Assembly (NCBI GenBank): GCA_040954595.2
Contig: CM082598.2
Span: forward strand, 7,812,001-7,876,000
DNA: 64,000 nucleotides
Direction: 5' to 3'
From: Balanoglossus misakiensis
Taxonomy: Eukaryota > Hemichordata
Below the pieces are notes generated by a model that had not been told where the DNA came from, ran no database searches, and saw nothing but the letters and a program-made list of their open reading frames with translations. The position numbers and the translations under genes are program-made. Shown in pieces: positions 19,420-30,400 of this stretch (position 1 is the first letter of the stretch; each line of letters begins with the position of its first letter).

Positions 19420-20880
19420 ACCCTTTCAGAAATTACCATACATTATGTCATCATCGTTGGCAAATATTTGCAAAAAAATTTGGGGGTCATATCCTTCAGG
19501 GTCAGGAATTGACCTTTCCTTCTTGTTCACCTTTCATTTGAGCTTTTATTGCTGTAAATTCGTTACTATTTATCTGCTTTGAGATGCAACTGCACTTCAA
19601 AGCAGATAAATAACAACAAATCGGTATCACATTTCAGACCGATACACTTTCTCCCATCATGCATCAATAAAAAAATGCTCACATAATGAAATTCACGTAA
19701 ATTATATTTAAAACATATAAAATGATTAAAGACAGTACATGGACAAAAAAAAATGTTTTGTTTTTAAATGCACACCTAAAATAATACTCAAAGTCTAGCT
19801 TCATTTAGTAACTCCAAAATACCATGAAACTTTACTTCATGATCATCTGACATCATCAGATCGCCTGCTTGCACCATTTTATCCTATTATGATTTGTCTT
19901 CAAAACCATCATCTTGCCATGACTCTGTAGAAGAAAAAAAGAAAGAAAGTATTTAGTTTGGTCATCTCAAGCACTTATCTTTGACTGCGGTGTCTATGAG
20001 CTGCAACTTTGGCGAATTCTGAACCCACTGGCACAGTTTATATAGAGTGGGCTGTAAACACCTTCACCTTGAACACAGTGAAACGTCAGCCTGTTCTGTT
20101 TTACCTTTGACAGTGCACTGTTTATAATCAACGTCCCCCATTGTTTTTATATTATGGGTGAAAATGTCTCATTTGCATGCAACAAATTGGGCCATGGGAA
20201 ATGTCTTCACACCTTCCAATTGTTTACTTTGTTATCTGTCATGTTGACAAAAAAGCATACAGATTCAATGTGCTGTTATCGCAACCAAGGTCAAATAGTT
20301 ATGACTGAATAGTTGCTCACTATCACGCGTAATAGCATGGTTAGAGCTACCAAGTATCAAAGCTCAGTAGCTGCTAAAATATCTGAACGTCAGCTATTCT
20401 GGCAATCCAGCAATCCCGCGCTTATATGCATCTTGTCAACCATGAAACACCAAGCTGTAGCGCACACATGGAAATCCACCCAGTTTGTTTACCTTTTGTT
20501 TTAGCTAATCCTCAAGGCCTTTGATCTTGGCCGATGTTCCGCGTCTTTTTTCTCTACGGGTTATGCTCAATGTTATAAATCTTCACATACTACACCAAAT
20601 TGAATGAAAAGTCTAAGAATAAAAGAGATATACTTACTCGTTGGTTGTATCGGATGAATCTTCTATGGTTACATAAAGCTGAGTGCTTTACCTGCCGCTG
20701 CAAAGTAAAACAAGGGACATTTGAGATAACAATACAAATGCTTGGTGGAAATGTCAAATTGTCAATCAAAACCTGTTTCTACATAGACATGCTTGATGCA
20801 CTAATGCAAACGGCAGAAATAAAAAGGACTCGGACTAACATAGCACATTATCCCATAGTAATCCAATCAGTTTCATAGTA
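19420..20880. other. Interior of the candidate TIR transposon, mostly non-coding
   Basis: Apart from the hairpin at 19562 nothing is recognisable. Plus ORFs at 20313-20504 and 20600-20878 lack motifs and have no supporting signals. Confidence 0.4.
19562..19614. other. Strong hairpin
   Basis: ATTTATCTGCTTTGA is followed after about 15 bases by TTCAAAGCAGATAAAT. The outer GTTA/TAAC also pair across a 3-base bulge, giving a stem of nearly 20 bp. There is no T-run that would make it a polymerase III terminator. Confidence 0.75.
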
Positions 20881-21062
20881 ACCAATGGAGTAGAAATAGT
20901 GTCAAAACACAGACACATGGGTGGGGTGGATATGGACAAGACCAAAACACGATGTATGTTTAAACTTACACAAATCATACGATCTGGTCTTCCTTTGTTG
21001 GTGCATAGATTACCACCGCCGCATGTCGATTTTCCCTCAAAGACTTCTGTTCTGTGTCCAGA

Positions 21063-21302
21063 CTATCTAAGTTTCTGTGTCAACTCTTCTTTTGCTTTGT
21101 CTGGTGTTGAAACTAACTTATGTACACGGTTGACGGCGTTCTGTGACTGCCAGCGGTGCTGGTGTTTCTGTGTACCGGAGGTGGATGTCGTAAAACGTCG
21201 TAAAACAACCAGCGTTTTGCGACATAAAGTGGCCGCAGAAGTGCGGCCCAGATCTTTCATCAAACTTTTGAGAGCGTTTGCTTTTAAAAACGGGTGGTCC
21301 AA
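21063..21302 (-). CDS. Unrecognised 79-codon minus ORF inside the TIR transposon
   Basis: Begins with ATG about 260 bp inside the right terminal repeat and reads inward, the usual place for a transposase first exon. The peptide is basic (MDHPFLKANALKSLMKDLGR, RRFTTSTSGTQKHQHRW) and ends KAKEELTQKLR. GC is higher than in the flanks. No family was recognised and no downstream exons were found. The plus-strand ORF 20899-21306 overlaps it, and only one of the two can be meaningful. Confidence 0.3.
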   Translation of the reverse strand: MDHPFLKANALKSLMKDLGRTSAATLCRKTLVVLRRFTTSTSGTQKHQHRWQSQNAVNRVHKLVSTPDKAKEELTQKLR

Positions 21303-21603
21303 ATAATCCTAATAATTAGCATGAATATACGTACATATACATGGACGTATACTGTAAGCACACTATTCGGTAGAAAATAACTACAAATACGTAGATCTGC
21401 GGAACGTATATGTAAGAGAACGTGTACATGATGTATACTTCACGTATTTGTACACATATCTAGCAGCTTGCATTTGTTACGTAAATGCACGTATATGAAA
21501 CGTATATGTCAAATATACAAACTTAGTAGTTTTACGTATATTGTCGTATATCAATCATTTTGCCCAGTGTTACATATGCCCATATATGGCTGAAAGTGAG
21601 TAT

Positions 21604-21755
21604 TGGAGCGTTCTAAAGAACATATGGTGGCGTTCTTTTTTTTCGCGTGTGCCACCCACTGAAAATCTTTGATTGGCTAGATCTCAAGTTTCCATGGTAA
21701 CTACATGTATACCTAATTTTCCATAGGTATAAACTGTATACCTTTAACATTATGC
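21604..21755. repeat. Dispersed repeat, copy B
   Basis: Same ordered blocks as 2537-2690: GAGCGTTCTAAAGAACATAT, CGCGTGTGCCACCCA, GGCTAGATCTCAA, CCATGGTAACTA and AATTTTCCATAGG. It abuts the left arm of PAL-2. Confidence 0.75.
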
Positions 21756-24130
21756 CCCGTTTCTCTCTAAATAATGTGTTATGCCTCATTTTCATTATTT
21801 TCATTCGCATGTGTATCTTAAACAATTTTGACTTGGTTACCATGGCAGTATTTGGCAACCCTTCTAATTTGCATAATTAAAAATGGCTGCAAAATATATG
21901 TTCAGGAATGTTATTTTGCCGTTCTTATCCCGAGATCACGTACAATACTTGTTTATTTTAATGATATATGTAGAATCCATTTCTGATGTTAATTTATTTA
22001 GTACATGTCACTACAGTGTAAAAATCCCCAAGCCAATATTAAATTTGACCTCCTGGTTGATGATGACTGGACAAATTAAACACCTTATTAGTTATCTTTG
22101 GGTTTGCCAAATCATGCTTTGTAGCACAATATATTTATGTACGACCAAAAAATGTTAAAGATTAATCATGTTTTCCCCAAAATGTTTTGAATGTAGTGTC
22201 CTCGAGGAGCGTTTACAATGTTTTGAAATGAGCAAAAACCTACTATAATGATGAGTGGGTGTTTTTAATGAAATTGCACTAACCTTTTCTTATCAAATGC
22301 TGCATGACTAATTACTCTTTAATTTTAGTGCAGGATTCAAGATAACGGATTATGAACTGGGTGATAAAACGTGCTTTCTCCCGGGCTGCAACAAGTCTGG
22401 AAATTAAAATCGTTTAAGGCAAAGGCCATAAAGAAAATGGAGTGTACAAATGAACGGCGTGATGATGAAACCTTTACAAGAATGGGGCAGGTTTTGGATT
22501 CTCTTTTGGATAAGAAGAGGAAGGGGGTTCAGTCAATCCCGATGAACCAATAGTTCACAAGTGCAAGACTTTGACTTTGATTTGAAAACATACTGCCTGT
22601 TTTGTGCCTCACACTGTGATGCTATAAATCCCAAGCATCTCGTTAGGTGGAATAGAGTGGCACAATGTGAAAGAAAGGGTGTTAAAGATGCCCCACCTTT
22701 CAAATATGTTGTATTAAAGTATTGTAATGATCAAAACTATGTGTGGAGTAGGGAAGTTGCTTTGCGGTGGGTCATGGTGCACATGACTTAGCTACAGCTG
22801 AGGCACAGTATTATATTAGTTGTTATGGTGAATTCAGGAATATTCCTGTGCATGCTGACCAGTGCTTGAAGATTGATGATGTAGCTTTGAAACCGCTTAT
22901 CAATGAGATGTACATTAATAAAAAAACTATGTACGTGGACATCCATTGAATTGTACGATAAGTATACGAGTTTTGGTGGGAAACTGACACGAAAGCAAAT
23001 GTTTACCAAGCTGGTTAGTCTAATTTTGGTGATGAAGTGTTGGTTCTTCAGGCTAAGGATTGCGTATCTATCGTTGGTTTCAGTGAGTTTTGTTGGCAAG
23101 GTCCCTTTCTTTCACACTGTACCACTCTAGTCCACCTACATGTATCGGGATACTTGGGATTTATAGCATCACAGGGTGAAGCTCAAAACAGGCTGTGTGG
23201 TTTAAAATCAAAGACTTGTACTTGTGATTGTATGATTCTGACAACAGGTGGTTCTTCAGGATCTACTGAACCCCCCTTCCTCTTCTTATCCAAATTTTGA
23301 TATGTATGACCAGTCACAGCCATGATGAACATCTACTAATGCTTCCCCTCCTTGAGAATCCAAAACCTGCCCCATTCTTGTAAAGGTTTCATCATCACGC
23401 CGTTCATTTGTACACATCATCATTTTCTTTATGGCCTTTGCCTTAAACGATTTTAATTTCCAGACTTATTGCAGCTCGGGAGAAAGCAAGTTTTATTATC
23501 CAGTAAATTATCTGCCATTTTGAACCCTGCACTAAAATTAAAGAGTAATTACTCATTCAACATTTGATAAGAAAAAATTAGTGCCATTTGATTGAAAACA
23601 CCCGCTTACTACAGTAGGTTTTGCTAAGTTCAAAACATTGTAAACTCTCCTCGAGGACAGCACATTTAAAAAAAATTGGGGGAAATACATGATTAATCTT
23701 TAACATTTTTTGGTCATACATAAATATATTGTGCTACAATGGATATTTGTTAAGCATGATTTGGCAAACCCCAAGATAAATAACAAAGCGTTCAAATTGT
23801 CCAGTCATCGTCAACCAGGAGGTCAAATTTAATATTGGCTCGGCAATTTTTACACTGAAGTGACCTGTATTGAATAAATTAACATCAGTAATGGTTGCAC
23901 AATAATGAAAATAAAATAAGGTGTTTCACATGATCCTGGGACAAGAACGGCAAAATTACATTCCCGAAAAGATGTTTGGCGGCCATTTTGAATTATGCAA
24001 ATTAGAAGGGTTGCCAAATACTGCCATGGTAACCAAGTCTAAATTGTTTAAGATACACATGTGAATGAAAATCATGAAAATGAGGCATAACACATCATTT
24101 TTGGACAAACAGAGCAAAATTTAAATTTTA
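21745..24130. mobile_element. Palindromic element PAL-2 (about 2.4 kb)
   Basis: Left arm about 21745-22580 is the inverse of right arm about 23195-24130. Matching blocks include GTTATGCCTCATTTTCAT with its inverse, GGTTACCATGGCAGTATTTG with its inverse, and a coding block around AACGGCGTGATGATGAAACC. The arms have small indels relative to each other, so the duplication is old. The single-copy core (about 22590-23190) holds a decayed gene, and the arms hold what looks like its head (KAIKKMECTNERRDDETFTR). The outer ends differ: the left joins dispersed repeat copy B and the right joins a short tandem array, so true termini and target duplication are unknown. Confidence 0.78.
22371..23110 (+). 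pseudogene. Decayed Cys/His-module gene in the core of PAL-2
   Basis: From the left arm, SFKAKAIKKMECTNERRDD and VLDSLLDKKRKGVQS lead across a stop into the core. There FDFDLKTYCLFCASHCD contains a C-x2-C and KYVVLKYCNDQNYVW follows. A one-base loss near 22766 shifts the frame to AHDLATAEAQYYISCYGEF. A second shift near 22940 gives SIELYDKYTSFGGKLTRKQ, and a third near 23017 gives SNFGDEVLVLQAKDCVSIVG. I recognise the order C..C, 'DLvaAeAqYH..Cy..F', 'El...Y.syGG.ltRkql' and 'fGdev...' from large unnamed invertebrate proteins. It is the same module class as 82-776. Its role is unknown. At least three frameshifts make it dead. Confidence 0.6.
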
Positions 24131-24335
24131 AAGGTATTCGGCGGCCATTTTTGATTATGCAAATTAGGAGAGTTGCCCGTAACTCTCTTTTTGACATTTA
24201 AATTGTGTTGTTTTAGCTGCCCATATGAAGCAAATCCTTAAAATGATATATTACACACCATTTTGAGCCAAACTGGGCAAAATGTTAATTTTAGAGAATG
24301 TGTTTGGCGGCCATTTTTGATTATGCAAATTAGAA
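23978..24335. repeat. Short tandem repeat, ~164-bp period, right flank of PAL-2
   Basis: GGCGGCCATTTT...TTATGCAAATTAG occurs at about 23978, 24140 and 24306. Each copy carries the octamer ATGCAAAT directly after a GCGGCCAT motif. Only one such block is present in the left arm (near 21865), so the array expanded after the inversion or was lost on the left. Confidence 0.8.
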
Positions 24336-24477
24336 GAATTGCCCAAAGTTGCCATTTTGGCAACTAAGCTGAAATTGCTTTAGGGACCCATATGAATGCA
24401 AATCAGCAAAAATACTTCATAGGAAACAACATTTCTAGGTTCACCATTGAGCATATAGGACTGTCGACAGGACTACA

Positions 24478-27400
24478 GGGATTAATCATGAGTTTGAAAT
24501 CCCCATATGCATTTAATACCCATGTCAAAGTGTAGTGTTTGCATCACTATCTACCCAGATGCATCATCAACATTGCTTCGCCATTTACCCTGATGCAAAG
24601 AATCAGATTCAATGTCATTGTTGCATTAGCAATGTCATAGGTACAGTGCTTTTGGACACGTATTAACCCAGGGATTTATCATCAAATTGAAATCCCCATA
24701 TGCATTTAATACCCATGTCAAAGTGAAGTGATTGCATCACTATCTACCCTGATGAATCATAAAGCTTGCTTCGCCATTTACCCTGATGCAAAGAATCAGA
24801 TTCAATGTCATCGTTGCCTTAGCAATGTCTAGGTACAATTCTTTTGGACACATATTAACCTAGGGATTTATCATCAACTTGAAATCCCCATATGCATTTA
24901 ATACCCATGTCAAAGTGAAGTGTTTGCATATCTACCCTGATGCATCATAAAGCTTGCTTCGCCATTTACCCTGATGCAAAGAATCAGATTCAATGTCATC
25001 GTTGCATTAGCAATGTCAAAGTACAGTGCTTTTGGTCACGTATTAACCCAGGGATTTATCATGAGTTTGAAATCCCCATATGCATTTAATACCCATGTCA
25101 AAGTGAAGTGTTTGCATCACTATCTACCCAGATGCATCATCAACCTTGCTTCGCCATTTACCCTGATGCAAAGAATCAGATTCAATGTCATCATTACATT
25201 AGCAATGTCTATGTACAGTGCTTTTGGACACATATTAACCCAGGGATTTATCATCAACTTGAAATCCCCATATGCATTTAGTACCCATGTCAAAGTGAAG
25301 TGTTTGCATATCTACCCTGATGCATCATAAAGCTTGCTTCGCCATTTACCCTGATGCAAAGAATCAGATGCAATGTCATCGTTGCATTAGCAATGTCAAA
25401 GTACAGTGCTTTAGGACACGTATTAACCCAGGGATTTATCATGAGTTTGAAATCCCCATATGCATTTAATACCCATGTCAAAGTGAAGTGTTTGCATCAC
25501 TATCTACCCTGATGCATCATCAACCTTGCTTCGCCATTTATCCTGATGCAAAGAATCAGATTCAATGTCTTCGTTGCATTAGCAATGTCAAAGTACAGTG
25601 CTTTTGGACACATATTAACCCACAGATTTTTCAACAACTTGAAATCCGCATATGCATTTAATACCCATGTCAAAGTGTAGTGTTTGCATCACTATCTACC
25701 CAGATGCATCATCAACCTTGCTTCGCCATTTACCCTGATGCAAAGAATCAGATTCAATGTCATCGTTGCATTAGCAATGTCAAAGTACAGTGCTTTTGGA
25801 CACATATTAACCCAGGGATTTATCATCAACTTGAAATCCCCATATGCATTTAATACCCATGTCAAAGTGAAGTGTTCGCATATCTACCCTGATGCATCAT
25901 AAAGCTTGCTTCGCCATTTACCCTGATGCAAAGAATCCGATTCAATGTCATCGTTGCATTAGCAATGTCAAAGTACAGTGCTTTTGGACACGTAATAACC
26001 CAGGGATTTATCATGAGTTTGAAATCCCCATATGCATTTAATACCCATGTCAAAGTGAAGTGTTTGCATCACTATCTACCCTGATGCATCATCAACCTTG
26101 CTTCGCCATTTACCCTGATGCAAAGAATCAGATTCAATGTCATCGTTGCATTAGCAATGTCAAAGTACAGTGCTTTTGGCCACGTATTAACCCAGGGATT
26201 TATCATCAACTTGAAATCCCCATATGCATTTAATACCCATGTCAAAGTGAAGTGTTTGCATCACTATCTACCCAGATGCGTCATCAACCTTGCTTCGCCA
26301 TTTACCCTGATGCAAAGAATCAGATTCAATGTCATCGTTGCATTAGCAATGTCATAGGTACAGTGCTTTTGGACACATATTAACCCAGGGATTTATCTTC
26401 AACTTGAAATCCCCATATGCATTTAATACCCATGTCAAAGTGAAATGTTTGCATATCTACCCTGATGCATCATAAAGCTTGCTTCGCCATTTTTCCTGAT
26501 GCAATGAATCAGATTTAATGTCATCGTTGCATTATCAATGTCAAAGTACAGTGCTTTTGGACACGTATTAACCCAGGGATTTATCATCAAATTGAAATCC
26601 CCATATGCATTAAATACCCATGTCAAAGTGAAGTGATTGCATCACTATCTACCCTGATGAATCATAAAGCTTGCTTCGCCATTTACCCTGATGCAAAGAA
26701 TCAGATTCAATGTCATCGTTGCATTAGCAATGTCAAAGTACAGTGCTTTTGGACACGTATTAACCCAGGGATTTATCATGAGTTTGAAATCCCTATATGC
26801 ATTTAATACCCATGTCAAAGTGAAGTGTTTGCATATCTACCCTGATGCATCATCAACCTTGCTTCGCCATTTACCCTGATGCAAAGAATCAGATTCAATG
26901 TCATCGTTGCATTAGCAATGTCAAAGTACAGTTCTTTTGGACACGAATTAACCCACATATTTTTCAACAACTTGAAGTCCCCATATCCATTTAATACCCA
27001 TGTCAAAGTGAAGTGTTTGCATCACTATCTACCCAGATGCATCATCAACCTTGCCTCGCCATTTACCCTGATGCAAAGAATCAGATTCAATGTCATCGTT
27101 GCATTAGCAATGTCATAGGTACAGTGCTTTTGGACACATATTAACCCAGGGATTTATCATCAACTTGAAATCCCCATATGCATTTAATACCCATGTCAAA
27201 GTGAAGTGTTTGCATATCTACCGTGATGCATCATCAACCTTGCTTCGCCATTTACCCTGATGCAAACAATCAGATTCAATGTCATCGTTGCATTAGCAAT
27301 GTCATAGGTACAGTGCTTTTGGACACGTATTAACCCACAGATTTTTCAACAACTTGAAATCCCCATATGCATTTAATACCCATGTCAAAGTGTAGTGTTT

Positions 27401-30400
27401 GCATCACTATCTACCCAGATGCGTCATCAACCTTGCTTCGCCATTTACCCTGATGCAAAGAATCAGTTTCAATGTCATCGTTGCATTAGCAATGTCAAAG
27501 TACAGTGCTTTTGGACACGTATTAACCCAGGGATTTATCATGAGTTTGAAATCCCCATATGCATTTAATACCCATGTCAAAGTAAAGTGTTTGCATCACT
27601 ATCTACCCAGATGCATCATCAACCTTGCTTCGCCATTTACCCTGATGCAAAGAATCAGATTCAATGTCATCATTGCATTAGCAATGTCAAAGTACAGTGC
27701 TTTTGGCCACGTATTAACCTATGGATTTACATTTAACATTAAATACCCATGTCAAAGTGAAGTGTTTGCATCACTATCTACCCTGATGCATCATCAACCT
27801 TGCTTAGCCATTTACCCTGATGCAAAGAATCAGATTCAATGTCATCGTTGCATTAGCAATGTCAAAGTACAGTGCTTTTGGACACATATTAACCTAGGGA
27901 TTTATCATCAACTTGAAATCCCCATATGCATTTAATACCCATGTCAAAGTGAAGTGTTTGCATATCTACCCTGATGCATCATAAAGCTTGCTTCGCCATT
28001 TACCCTGATGCAAAGAATCAGATTCAATGTCATCGTTGCATTAGCAATGTCAAAGTACAGTGCTTTTGGACACGTATTAACCCAGGGATTTGCAGAAAAC
28101 TTTAAATCCCCCTGTAGGCATTTAATACCCATGTCAAAGTGAAGTGTTTGCATCACTATCTACCCTGATGCATCATAAAGTTTGCTTCGCCATTTACCCT
28201 GATGCAAAGAATCAGATTCAATGTCATCATTCCATTATCAATGTCAAAGTACAGTGCTTTTGGCCACGTATTAACCCAGGGATTTATCAGCAACTTGAAA
28301 TCCCCATATGCATTTAATGCCCATGTCAAAGTTTAGTGTTTGCATCACTATCTACCCAGATGCATCATCAACATTGCTTCGCCATTTACCCTGATGCAAA
28401 GAATCAGATTCAATGTCATCGTTGCATTAGCAATGTCATAGGTACAGTGCTTTTGGACACATATTAACCCAGGGATTTATCTTCAACTTGAAATCCCCAT
28501 ATGCATTTAATACCCATGTCAAAGTGAAATGTTTGCATATCTACCCTGATGCATCATAAAGCTTGCTTCGCCATTTTCCCTGATGCAATGAATCAGATTT
28601 AATGTCATCGTTGCATTATCAATGTCAAAGTACAGTGCTTTTGGACACGTATTAACCCAGGGATTTATCATCAAATTGAAATCCCCATATGCATTTAATA
28701 CCCATGTCAAAGTGAAGTGATTGCATCACTATCTACCCTGATGAATCATAAAGCTTGCTTCGCCATTTACCCTGATGCAAACAATCAGATTCAATGTCAT
28801 CGTTGCATTAGCAATGTCAAAGTACAGTGCTTTTGGACACGTATTAACCCAGGGATTTATCATGAGTTTGAAATCCCTATATGCATTTAATACCCATGTC
28901 AAAGTGAAGTGTTTGCATATCTACCCTGATGCATCATTAAGCGTGCTTCGCCATTTACCCTGATGCAAAGAATCAGATTCAATGTCATCGTTGCATTAGC
29001 AATGTCAAAGTACAGTGCTTTTGGACACGTATTAACCCAGGGATTTGTCATGAGTTTGAAATCCCCATATGCATTTAATACCCATGTCAAAGTGAAGTGT
29101 TTGCATCACTATCTACCCTGATGCATCATCAACCTTGCTTCGCCATTTACCCTGATGCAAAGAATCAGATTCAATGTCATCGTTGCATTAGCAATGTCAA
29201 AGTACAGTTCTTTTGGACACGAATTAACCCACATATTTTTCAACAACTTGAAGTCCCCATATCCATTTAATACCCATGTCAAAGTGAAGTGTTTGCATCA
29301 CTATCTACCCAGATGCATCATCAACCTTGCTTCGCCATTTACCCTGATGCAAAGAATCAGATTCAATGTCATCGTTGCATTAGCAATGTCATAGGTACAG
29401 TGCTTTTGGACACATATTAACCCAGGGATTTATCATCAACTTGAAATCCCCATATGCATTTAATACCCATGTCAAAGTGAAGTGTTTGCATATCTACCCT
29501 GATGCATCATCAACCTTGCTTCGCCATTTACCCTGATGCAAACAATCAGATTCAATGTCATCGTTGCATTAGCAATGTCATAGGTACAGTGCTTTTGGAC
29601 ACGTATTAACCCACAGATTTTTCAACAACTTGAAATCCCCATATGCATTTAATACCCATGTCAAAGTGTAGTGTTTGCATCACTATCTACCCAGATGCGT
29701 CATCAACCTTGCTTCGCCATTTACCCTGATGCAAAGAATCAGTTTCAATGTCATCGTTGCATTAGCAATATCAAAGTACAGTGCTTTTGGCCACGTATTA
29801 ACCTATGGATTTACATTTAACATTAAATACCCATGTGAAAGTGCAGAGTTTGCATCACTATCTACCCTGATGCATTATCAACCTTGCTTTGCCATTTACC
29901 CTGATGCAAAGAATCATATTCAATGTCATCGTTGCATTAGCAATGTCAAAGTACAGTGCTTTTGGACACATATTAACCCAGGGATTTATCATCAACTTGA
30001 AATCCCCATATGCATTTAATACCCATGTCAAAGTGAAGTGATTGCATCACTATCTACCCTGACGAATCATAAAGCTTGCTTCGCCATTTACCCTGATGCA
30101 AAGAATCAGATTCAATGTCATTGTTGCATTAGCAATGTCAAAGTACAGTGCTTTTGGACACGTATTAACCCAGGGATTTATCATGAGTTTGAAATCCCCA
30201 TATGCATTTAATACCCATGTCAAAGTAAAGTGTTTGCATCACTATCTACCCAGATGCATCATCAACCTTGCTTCGCCATTTACCCTGATGCAAAGAATCA
30301 GATTCAATGTCATCATTGCATTAGCAATGTCAAAGTACAGTGCTTTTGGCCACGTATTAACCTATGGATTTACATTTAACATTAAATACCCATGTGAAAG

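Larger units (their letters stand above)
19034..21565. mobile_element. Candidate TIR DNA transposon (2.5 kb)
   Basis: Left end GGGCAAAAAGGTTGATATAC and the inverted right end (complement GGGCAAAATGATTGATATAC) match at 18 of 20 bases. Both subterminal regions, about 19050-19420 and 21315-21560, are crowded with ACGTATAT/CACGTATATG-like blocks, as expected for transposase-binding subterminal repeats. No target duplication could be fixed. The first bases of the left end also read as the last codons of gypsy integrase, so the boundary may be off by a few bases. The interior has a minus-strand ORF starting near the right end. Confidence 0.6.
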
